Source: an uncultured Clostridia bacterium
Lineage (GTDB): Bacteria > Bacillota > Clostridia > TANB77 > CAG-508
Reading direction: 5' to 3'
Length of the DNA stretch: 22,041 nt
Assembly: GCA_944393275.1 (NCBI GenBank)
Contig: CALXZQ010000007.1
Location: forward strand, 1 to 22,041
Shown here: positions 1 to 6,394 of the stretch, piece after piece
Layout of the letters: each line of letters opens with the position of its first letter
Numbering within the stretch: position 1 is the stretch's first letter
The notes under the pieces: generated by a model
What the model was told of the DNA's origin: nothing
Seen by the model: the letters and a program-made list of their open reading frames with translations, nothing else
Databases searched by the model: none
Translations under genes and position numbers: made by a program

Positions 1-30
1 AATGCGCAAAAATAAAATTATTAAAAATAT

Positions 31-62
31 AAAAATCGCTACACAAATTTGTAGCGATTTTT
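31..62 (-). terminator. Intrinsic terminator of the tRNA operon
   Basis: A perfect 13-bp inverted repeat (31-43 with 50-62) encloses a 6-nt loop, CAAATT. Read on the minus strand, the stem ends in five T and is followed by a further T-rich run. The stem begins at the base directly after the CCA end of tRNA-Phe, so no spacer separates the last tRNA from the terminator. Because the stem arms carry A and T runs at both ends it could also work on the plus strand. Confidence 0.9.
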
Positions 63-138
63 TGGTGCCTCGAACGGGAATCGAACCAGTGACACAGGGA
101 TTTTCAGTCCCTTGCTCTACCAACTGAGCTATCGAGGC
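63..138 (-). tRNA. tRNA-Phe (GAA)
   Basis: A complete 76-nt cloverleaf on the minus strand. The acceptor GCCTCGA pairs with TCGAGGC, the discriminator is A, and CCA is encoded. The anticodon stem AGGGA/TCCCT encloses the loop CTGAAAA, which gives anticodon GAA. The D-arm AGCTCAGTTGG and the T-loop GGTTCGATTCC are canonical. It is the last gene of a three-tRNA operon and abuts its terminator. Confidence 0.98.
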
Positions 139-161
139 AAGAACATATTTAAATAAAAAAA

Positions 162-238
162 TGGCGACCCGGAACGGGCTCGAACCGTCGACCTCTAGCG
201 TGACAGGCTAGCGTTCTAACCAACTGAACTACCGGGCC
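162..238 (-). tRNA. tRNA-Asp (GTC)
   Basis: A complete 77-nt cloverleaf on the minus strand. The acceptor GGCCCGG pairs with CCGGGTC with one G-U pair; the discriminator is G and CCA is encoded. The anticodon stem CTAGC/GCTAG encloses CTGTCAC, giving anticodon GTC. It is the middle gene of the operon, 23 nt upstream of tRNA-Phe. Confidence 0.98.
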
Positions 239-247
239 GTATATAAA

Positions 248-323
248 TGGTGGTCGCAATAGGGCTCGAACCTATGACCCCCTGCTTGTAAGGCAGATGC
301 TCTCCCAGCTGAGCTATGCGACC
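248..323 (-). tRNA. tRNA-Val (TAC)
   Basis: A complete 76-nt cloverleaf on the minus strand. The acceptor GGTCGCA pairs with TGCGACC; the discriminator is A and CCA is encoded. The anticodon loop CTTACAA gives anticodon TAC. It is the first tRNA after the promoter, with a leader of only about 15 nt. Confidence 0.98.
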
Positions 324-344
324 ACATTCCTTCCGACGAAGATT

Positions 345-373
345 AGTATACCAATTTTTAGAAAAGATGTCAA
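345..373 (-). promoter_or_regulatory. Consensus sigma-A promoter of the tRNA operon
   Basis: On the minus strand, -35 TTGACA (368-373) and -10 TATACT (345-350) are separated by exactly 17 bp. This is 11 of 12 consensus positions, the best promoter in the window, as expected for stable RNA. The predicted transcription start is about 15 nt before tRNA-Val. Confidence 0.92.
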
Positions 374-417
374 TACTTATTTTAATTTTTTTCAAAATTT
401 ATTTTTAATATATTTTA

Positions 418-446
418 TTTACTTTTTCCATAAAAAGGATTATGAT
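418..446 (+). promoter_or_regulatory. Putative promoter of the dockerin/CAP protein gene
   Basis: TTTACT (418-423) and TATGAT (441-446) are 17 bp apart, matching 4/6 and 5/6 of consensus. They lie 55 bp before the start codon of the gene at 502, between divergently transcribed units. Confidence 0.55.
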
Positions 447-501
447 GAAAGAGTCTAATAATTATTTTTAATAGCTAGGTTATTTATAGGAGGGGGTATT
501 T

Positions 502-3159
502 ATGAAAAAACAATCAAGAAGATTGATTGCAATACTGCTAATTATTTTGGTTATTCTTAGTACAAATCTAACATCTTTAGCTGTTATTGCTGATAAAGAG
601 GATGTAAAACCAGTAGAAATTACTGATGAATCTCAAGAAAATATACAAGAAAATATAATAGAAGATGAAAATCCAAGATTATTAAATGAAGATATAGAAT
701 ATAAATTACCTGATAATAGTAATCAAATTTCTACTTTTAGTGCAAGATCAAATTCATATACAGGAACCCTAATAGAAGGAAGAACTGAAGGACCAAAAAC
801 CTATGTACAAAGAGATGGAAAAAACTATGTGTATACAAGAGAAAATGGGGCAAACTTTATAACTATAAAAAGATATTGCTTTGAAACAGGGGTATATGAA
901 GAGATATTTAGTAATTGGAATATTATCGATGTTGAAAGAACAGCTGGATATTATATTCAAGATAATGTAATATATACAGCAGTATATTCTACAAGAGATG
1001 AAGAAGAAATTACAATTGTAGGATATGATACACAAACAGAAACAGTCTCTTATAACCAAACATTTCCTGTAAATGGAGATATATATGAAAGTGTATTTTG
1101 TATGGATACAAATAAAAATGTATACTTCTTGACTACAGGAAACACAGAAGAAGAAAATGTAATAAAATCATACAATAAAGATGGAAAATATATAGACTCA
1201 TTTACTTTTACATATACTATTGACAGGTATAGAATTGCAAGTTTATTAGGTACTAATAAAGAAAATACAGTGCTATTCGTATGTCTACCTAAAAGTATGG
1301 GAATATCAAATTGGTGGGACGATTATATAATTAAAATAGATAATGGCAAGTTTACAGATGAAAATCCATATTTAATGAGACAAATGGGTGGAATTGATTG
1401 GAGATTTTTAGATGAATCAAAAACACATGGATATTCTCAATATGGCGAGTTTTATGAGATAGACTATAATGCAGATAATGAAGCAGGAGTAGAATATATC
1501 TTAAAGAAGAATGTTCAATTTGATGGAAGCTACTTAACATTATCAGATTTAACAACATCTGATGATACTTATGCATATATAGGAGAAAAAGACAATGGTA
1601 TGATATATATTGTTAATTGGCATACATACCAAATAGAAAAAACGTTATCATTAGGCGAAGAAAAAATGATAATAGGAGTATATAAAACTAATAGTGATAA
1701 AATATTAGTAGAATACTATAACAGAAATGAAGGCGGAATATATGCATTAGAACTAAGCACATCTGATTTTATTGAATCTAAACAAAATATTGAAATTACT
1801 GATCATACAGCATTAACTCATACTAAAGCAGAAATAAAAAATAAGTATGATGAATTAGCGATAGTAAATAAATCACAAGATTTATATGAAACAGAACCAT
1901 CAGTTACAGCACCATATAAAGCAGGTTCATTACAAGAACAAGTTAAAATAGATACTATAAATCAAATAAATTATTTTAGATGGGTAGCAGGGTTAAATAG
2001 TATTAAGCAAAATACTCAATATATGGAACAATCTCAAAAAGGAGCTGTTCTTTTGGCATCAAGTGTATTTAGCCATTTCCCACCAAAACCTTCTGATATG
2101 GATCAAGATTTCTATACACAGGCAAGAGCAGCAACAGGAGCAGGAATTGGAAATTCAGCTAATATAAGTGCAGGAAGACTAATGGCATATACAATAAAAG
2201 GTTATGTAGATGATACTTCAAATGTAGAGCCAAATGTTGGTCATAGATTAAGTATGCTAGATCCACAAGCTGAATCAGTTTCTTTTGGATATGCAGAAGG
2301 TTATGGAGTTGTTAATGTATTTAATTCAAATGAAATAAGCAATCCAGACCCATATTATGCTTGGCCATCACCAGGAAATTTCCCAGTTGAATCAATGAGC
2401 AGTAGTGCAATGTGGTCTGTACAAATACAAGATACAAATCTAAACATATCTGGTACAAGATATATAGTAATTAAAGCAAATGGAAAAGAATATTCATCTT
2501 TAAATAATGATTTTAGTTTATATTGGGACTCAATGTCTAATGCATATTTCTTTAGTATTCCAAGCGAACTTAAAAGTTATTTAACAGAAGGAGAAAATGC
2601 ATTTAAACATGGAAAAAGTGTAGAAGTCGAAGTACATGGATTAGCAGACAATGCAGGAAATACATATATTATAAAATATCCTATAAACTTTTTCTCATTA
2701 GATAAAATTTTAACTGATATATCACTTCCACAGTCTTCAAAAATAGTTATTGGAAGCAGTAGAACACTAAATCTAATAAAAACACCATCAGAAGCAATTA
2801 TTGAAGGAAAAGTGGAATGGACAAGTAGCAATCCTAATATTATATCAATAGACAGTAATGGAACAATAACAGCTAAGGCTTTAGGAGAGTCAACAATTAC
2901 GGCAGAAGTTGACGGATTTAAAGCAACAACAACAATAACAGTAATAGACTACATACTAGGAGATGTAGATGGAGATGGAAAAATAAATGCAAGAGACGCA
3001 AAGTTAGTAATGCAACATTTTACTAGTAAAATACAATTAACAGAAGAAGAACAAAAAAGAGCCGAAGTAAGCGGAGATGGAAAAATAAATGCAAGAGATG
3101 CAAAACTTATAATGCAATATTTTACTAGTAAGATTGATAAATTTCCTGTAGAAGAATAA
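502..3159 (+). CDS. Secreted protein with CAP/SCP, Ig-like (Big_2) and type I dockerin domains
   Basis: The start is set by AGGAGGGGG 5 nt before the ATG. Residues 1-30 form a Sec signal peptide (KKQSRR, a hydrophobic run, then an Ala-rich cleavage zone). Residues about 70-440 contain repeated beta-rich segments that resemble a propeller; this is inferred. Residues about 475-615 are a YkwD-like CAP/SCP domain with H525 (FSHFPP) and GHRLSMLDP (H581), but the usual Glu of the GENI-type motif is absent (SANIS, 552-556). Residues about 738-816 are a Big_2-like domain (WTSSNPNIISID). Residues 817-885 are a type I dockerin with two calcium-binding repeats, DVDGDGKINARD (821-832) and EVSGDGKINARD (855-866). 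In known systems a dockerin docks its carrier onto a cohesin scaffold outside the cell. No cohesin, S-layer or sortase signal is visible here. The molecular target of the CAP domain is unknown. Confidence 0.9.
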   Translation: MKKQSRRLIAILLIILVILSTNLTSLAVIADKEDVKPVEITDESQENIQENIIEDENPRLLNEDIEYKLPDNSNQISTFSARSNSYTGTLIEGRTEGPKTYVQRDGKNYVYTRENGANFITIKRYCFETGVYEEIFSNWNIIDVERTAGYYIQDNVIYTAVYSTRDEEEITIVGYDTQTETVSYNQTFPVNGDIYESVFCMDTNKNVYFLTTGNTEEENVIKSYNKDGKYIDSFTFTYTIDRYRIASLLGTNKENTVLFVCLPKSMGISNWWDDYIIKIDNGKFTDENPYLMRQMGGIDWRFLDESKTHGYSQYGEFYEIDYNADNEAGVEYILKKNVQFDGSYLTLSDLTTSDDTYAYIGEKDNGMIYIVNWHTYQIEKTLSLGEEKMIIGVYKTNSDKILVEYYNRNEGGIYALELSTSDFIESKQNIEITDHTALTHTKAEIKNKYDELAIVNKSQDLYETEPSVTAPYKAGSLQEQVKIDTINQINYFRWVAGLNSIKQNTQYMEQSQKGAVLLASSVFSHFPPKPSDMDQDFYTQARAATGAGIGNSANISAGRLMAYTIKGYVDDTSNVEPNVGHRLSMLDPQAESVSFGYAEGYGVVNVFNSNEISNPDPYYAWPSPGNFPVESMSSSAMWSVQIQDTNLNISGTRYIVIKANGKEYSSLNNDFSLYWDSMSNAYFFSIPSELKSYLTEGENAFKHGKSVEVEVHGLADNAGNTYIIKYPINFFSLDKILTDISLPQSSKIVIGSSRTLNLIKTPSEAIIEGKVEWTSSNPNIISIDSNGTITAKALGESTITAEVDGFKATTTITVIDYILGDVDGDGKINARDAKLVMQHFTSKIQLTEEEQKRAEVSGDGKINARDAKLIMQYFTSKIDKFPVEE

Positions 3160-3176
3160 AGTTAAAAATATAATTA

Positions 3177-3224
3177 AAAGGAAAAGGCTAGAGAATCAAA
3201 AAAGAAACTCTAACCTTTTCCTTT
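3177..3224. terminator. Bidirectional hairpin terminator between convergent genes
   Basis: The arms 3177-3193 and 3208-3224 form a 17-position stem with one C/A mismatch (AAAGGAAAAGG.TAGAG with CTCTA.CCTTTTCCTTT). The loop is 14 nt. It lies 17 bp after the dockerin gene and 36 bp after the end of the minus-strand gene at 3261. The T-tract after the stem is poor on both strands, so strength is uncertain. Confidence 0.7.
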
Positions 3225-3260
3225 CTTAGATTTCTGACATTAGCTGCCAGATGGAAGTGA

Positions 3261-3524
3261 TTAGATGGGAGAATAGGAGGGGTGTTCCTTGAGCTCTTGA
3301 GCACGGCGTTTATCCATCATTTGGATACCAATTCCAATACTAGAAGAAGTCATCCAATGTGGATAACCCATAGTCTTAGCAATTCGCTCAGAAATCTTAA
3401 GTGTTTGGCTTCTCCACTCCTCATACTCCTCATCAGAGTAAAATATCGGACGTACCGTACACTCACGCCGTATGGGGCAATTAGTGCAGTACTCATGCTG
3501 AAAGCAGATTTGTCCGTGTGTCAT
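3261..3524 (-). CDS. Small four-cysteine hypothetical protein (87 aa)
   Basis: I do not recognise the family. The minus strand is chosen over an overlapping plus-strand frame because AAAGGAGT (3531-3538) sits 6 nt before the ATG and a promoter lies upstream. The N-terminus carries C-x5-C-x2-C-x5-C (C7, C13, C16, C22: CFQHEYCTNCPIRREC), a spacing compatible with a zinc site or an Fe-S cluster; ligand identity is inferred. The rest is charged and hydrophilic (YSDEEYEEWRSQ, KRRAQELKEH) with no signal peptide or membrane segment, so it is probably cytosolic. Its coding G+C is about 40-48% in the three 60-base blocks I counted, far above its A/T-rich neighbours, which suggests acquisition or unusual constraint. 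It is a monocistronic gene, divergent from ppdK. Confidence 0.75.
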   Translation of the reverse strand: MTHGQICFQHEYCTNCPIRRECTVRPIFYSDEEYEEWRSQTLKISERIAKTMGYPHWMTSSSIGIGIQMMDKRRAQELKEHPSYSPI

Positions 3525-3554
3525 TTTAACACTCCTTTACAAAAGTCTAAAAAC

Positions 3555-3583
3555 ATTATATCATATTTACATAAAACAAGCAA
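3555..3583 (-). promoter_or_regulatory. Putative promoter of the four-cysteine protein gene
   Basis: On the minus strand, TTGCTT (3578-3583) and TATAAT (3555-3560) are 17 bp apart. The -10 is perfect and the -35 is 3/6. It sits 31 bp before the ATG at 3524. Confidence 0.6.
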
Positions 3584-3615
3584 AATATATATTTAAACTA
3601 ATATTGAAAAATCAA

Positions 3616-3644
3616 TTGAATTGTTAAATTAATTAATATATAAT
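3616..3644 (+). promoter_or_regulatory. Putative sigma-A promoter of ppdK
   Basis: TTGAAT (3616-3621) and TATAAT (3639-3644) are 17 bp apart (4/6 and 6/6). They lie 35 bp before the chosen ppdK start. The promoter is back-to-back with that of the four-cysteine gene. Confidence 0.65.
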
Positions 3645-3666
3645 ATTTTTGAAAACGAAAGATAAT

Positions 3667-3672
3667 GGAGGA
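3667..3672 (+). promoter_or_regulatory. Ribosome binding site deciding the ppdK start
   Basis: GGAGGA at 3667-3672 lies 7 nt before the ATG at 3680. It overlaps the last base of an earlier in-frame ATG at 3665, which has no Shine-Dalgarno of its own. The second ATG is therefore preferred. Confidence 0.8.
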
Positions 3673-3679
3673 AGATATA

Positions 3680-6313
3680 ATGGAAGAAAAATATGTATAT
3701 CTTTTTAAAGAAGGAAATGCACAAATGAGAGATTTACTGGGAGGAAAAGGCGCTAATCTAGCAGAAATGTCTAATATAGGTATGCCAGTACCACCAGGAT
3801 TTACTATAACGACAAGTGCTTGTAATAAATATTATGAAGACAATCAACAATTATCAGAAGAATTAGAAAATCAAATAATGATGGCCTTAAATGAGCTAGA
3901 AAAGATGACAGGAAAGGTATTTGGAGATAAAGAAAATCCATTATTAGTATCTATAAGATCAGGTGCTAGAGTTTCTATGCCAGGAATGATGGATTCTATA
4001 TTAAATTTAGGTATAAATGACCAAACTGTTGAAACATTAGCAGCAAAAAATGAAAGATTTGCATATGACAGTTATAGAAGATTTATTCAAATGTACAGTG
4101 ATGTTGTTAAAGAAGTTCCAATGTCTTTATTTGAAAAAGCTATTGAAACCAAGAAATTCCAAAGAAACTTAAAATTAGATACAGACATGGATGCAAACGA
4201 TTTAAAAGATTTAGTAAAAGTATTTAAAGGAATATATAAGGAAAACAAAGGGGAAGAGTTTCCACAAGATGTAAAAGAACAGCTAATGGAATGTGTTAAA
4301 GCAGTTTTTAAGTCTTGGAATAATCCTAGAGCAATCACATATAGAAGATTAAATGATATACCAAGTAATTATGGAACAGCTGTTAATGTGCAAGCAATGG
4401 TATTTGGAAATATGGGAGAAGACTGTGGAACAGGTGTCGCATTTTCTAGAAATCCAGCAACAGGAGAAAACGAAGTTTTTGGAGAATTTTTAATTAATGC
4501 ACAAGGTGAAGATGTGGTATCTGGAGTAAGAACACCAATGCCAATAGAAAAGTTAAAAGAAATTAATAATTCAATATATGAAGAATTCCATAAATATGCA
4601 AAAGAATTAGAAAAACACTATAAAGATATGCAAGATTTAGAATTTACAATTGAGCATAATAAACTATATATATTACAAACAAGAAGTGGAAAAAGAACTG
4701 CAAGTGCAGCATTAAAAATAGCAGTAGATATGGTGAATGAAGGAATGATAACAGAAAAAGACGCTGTTATGAGAGTAGATCCAAAGCAACTGGATCAATT
4801 ACTTCATCCCAATTTTGATTCAGAGAAATTAAGACAGGCAACAATACTTGCTAAAGGATTAGCAGCATCTCCAGGAGCTTCTACAGGGAAAATTGTGTTT
4901 AATGCAAATGTTGCAAAAGAATGGAAAGAAAAAGGAGAAGAAGACTTAATATTAGTAAGAACAGAAACATCTCCAGAAGATATTGAAGGAATGAACATAT
5001 GCAAAGGGGTTTTAACAGTAAGAGGAGGAATGACATCACATGCAGCAGTTGTAGCAAGAGGAATGGGAATATGCTGTGTTGCAGGTTGTTCTGGAGTAAG
5101 AATAAATGAAGAAGAAAAATATATGGAAGTTTCTAATGGAAAAAAATTCTATGAAGGAGACTACATATCATTAGATGGAAGTACAGGAAATGTATATGAG
5201 GGGAAAATAGATACAATTCCAGTGGCAGTTACAGGTAATTTTGCAACAATTATGGAATGGGCAGATAGATATAGAAAACTAAATGTAAGAACAAATGCAG
5301 ATACTCCTAAAGAAGCAAAACAAGCATATGAATTTGGAGCAGAAGGAATAGGATTATGTAGAACAGAGCATATGTTTTTTGAACCAGATAGAATTACTGC
5401 AATTAGAGAAATGATTGTTTCAAAAACAACAGAACAAAGAGAAAAAGCCTTAGAGAAATTACTACCAATGCAAATGAAAGATTTTGAAGGACTATATAAA
5501 GAAATGAAGGGTTATCCGGTAACAATAAGGTTATTAGATCCACCACTTCACGAATTCTTACCACAAGATGAAGAGGAAATAATTAAACTAGCACAAACGA
5601 TGCAAATGTCAGTAGAAGAGTTAAAAAGTATAATATCAAGTCTTCACGAATTTAATCCTATGATGGGGCATAGAGGCTGTAGATTAGATGTAACTTATCC
5701 TGAAATTTGTGTAATGCAAACAAAAGCAATAATACAAGCAGCTATAAACGTAAATAAGGAAGGCATGAATGTAATTCCTGAGATAATGATTCCTTTAATA
5801 GGAGATTACAAAGAAATAAAATATGTCAAAGAAATAATTACAAAAACTGCAGATGAAGTTATTGAAAAAGAAAAAACTAGGTTAAATTATAGTATAGGTA
5901 CTATGATAGAAGTACCGAGGGCAGCAATTCTAGCAGATGAAATAGCAATTGAAGCGGAATTTTTCTCTTTTGGTACAAATGATTTAACTCAATTAACATT
6001 TGGGTTTAGTAGAGATGATGCTGGAAAATTCTTGAATGACTACTATAGTAAAAATATATATGAATTTGATCCATTTGCAAAAATAGATCAAAAGGGAGTA
6101 GGAGGTCTTATGGAAATGGCAACTAGACTTGGAAGGAAAACTAGACCAGATTTAAAACTTGGAATATGTGGTGAACATGGAGGAGACCAAAGTTCTATAG
6201 AATTCTGCCATAAATTAGGATTAAATTATGTGTCTTGCTCACCATATAGGGTACCTACAGCAAGATTAGCTGCTGCACAGGCTGCTATAAAAGAGAATCT
6301 AAAGGAAAATTAG
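3680..6313 (+). CDS. ppdK: Pyruvate, phosphate dikinase (PPDK)
   Basis: PPDK catalyses the reversible reaction pyruvate + ATP + Pi to phosphoenolpyruvate + AMP + PPi in the cytosol. In anaerobes it works in glycolysis or gluconeogenesis. The protein is 877 residues from the chosen start, the usual length. The N-terminal ATP-grasp part begins with LLGGKGANLAEM and includes SIRSGARVSMPGMMDS. The swivelling phosphohistidine domain has GGMTSHAAVVARGMG with catalytic H454, one residue off His455 of the Clostridium symbiosum enzyme. The C-terminal TIM-barrel has GLCRTEHMF, FSFGTNDLTQ and the active-site Cys830 in GICGEHGG. All key residues are present. It is monocistronic, with its own promoter and a terminator shared with the convergent operon. 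An upstream in-frame ATG at 3665 would add five residues but lacks a ribosome binding site. Confidence 0.98.
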   Translation: MEEKYVYLFKEGNAQMRDLLGGKGANLAEMSNIGMPVPPGFTITTSACNKYYEDNQQLSEELENQIMMALNELEKMTGKVFGDKENPLLVSIRSGARVSMPGMMDSILNLGINDQTVETLAAKNERFAYDSYRRFIQMYSDVVKEVPMSLFEKAIETKKFQRNLKLDTDMDANDLKDLVKVFKGIYKENKGEEFPQDVKEQLMECVKAVFKSWNNPRAITYRRLNDIPSNYGTAVNVQAMVFGNMGEDCGTGVAFSRNPATGENEVFGEFLINAQGEDVVSGVRTPMPIEKLKEINNSIYEEFHKYAKELEKHYKDMQDLEFTIEHNKLYILQTRSGKRTASAALKIAVDMVNEGMITEKDAVMRVDPKQLDQLLHPNFDSEKLRQATILAKGLAASPGASTGKIVFNANVAKEWKEKGEEDLILVRTETSPEDIEGMNICKGVLTVRGGMTSHAAVVARGMGICCVAGCSGVRINEEEKYMEVSNGKKFYEGDYISLDGSTGNVYEGKIDTIPVAVTGNFATIMEWADRYRKLNVRTNADTPKEAKQAYEFGAEGIGLCRTEHMFFEPDRITAIREMIVSKTTEQREKALEKLLPMQMKDFEGLYKEMKGYPVTIRLLDPPLHEFLPQDEEEIIKLAQTMQMSVEELKSIISSLHEFNPMMGHRGCRLDVTYPEICVMQTKAIIQAAINVNKEGMNVIPEIMIPLIGDYKEIKYVKEIITKTADEVIEKEKTRLNYSIGTMIEVPRAAILADEIAIEAEFFSFGTNDLTQLTFGFSRDDAGKFLNDYYSKNIYEFDPFAKIDQKGVGGLMEMATRLGRKTRPDLKLGICGEHGGDQSSIEFCHKLGLNYVSCSPYRVPTARLAAAQAAIKENLKEN

Positions 6314-6341
6314 AAAAGAAACCAATAAGAATTAATTAAAT

Positions 6342-6369
6342 TAATAAATAATAAATAATAAATAATAAA
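6342..6369. repeat. Short tandem repeat (TAATAAA)x4
   Basis: Four perfect copies of the 7-mer TAATAAA fill the gap between the ppdK stop and the terminator stem, and the last bases run into the stem's A-run. It looks like a simple A/T slippage tract with no evident function. Confidence 0.8.
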
Positions 6370-6393
6370 AAAGTCGCATACTGCGACTTTTTT
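6367..6393. terminator. Bidirectional intrinsic terminator between ppdK and the Lon-like protease gene
   Basis: A perfect 12-bp stem (6367-6378 with 6382-6393) and a 3-nt loop TAC. The core is AGTCGCA/TGCGACT and it is flanked by six A on one arm and six T on the other, giving a U-run on either strand. The minus-strand gene stops only 1 bp away, at 6395. Confidence 0.95.
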
Positions 6394-6394
6394 A

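Noticed and set aside
3282..3596. Plus-strand open frame of 104 codons over the four-cysteine gene
   Set aside because: It lacks a ribosome binding site, runs through the divergent promoters, and its translation looks random. The minus-strand gene has a good ribosome binding site and promoter.
6342..6369. (TAATAAA)x4 considered as a regulatory or phase-variable repeat
   Set aside because: It lies between convergent genes next to a terminator, where length changes would have no clear effect on expression.
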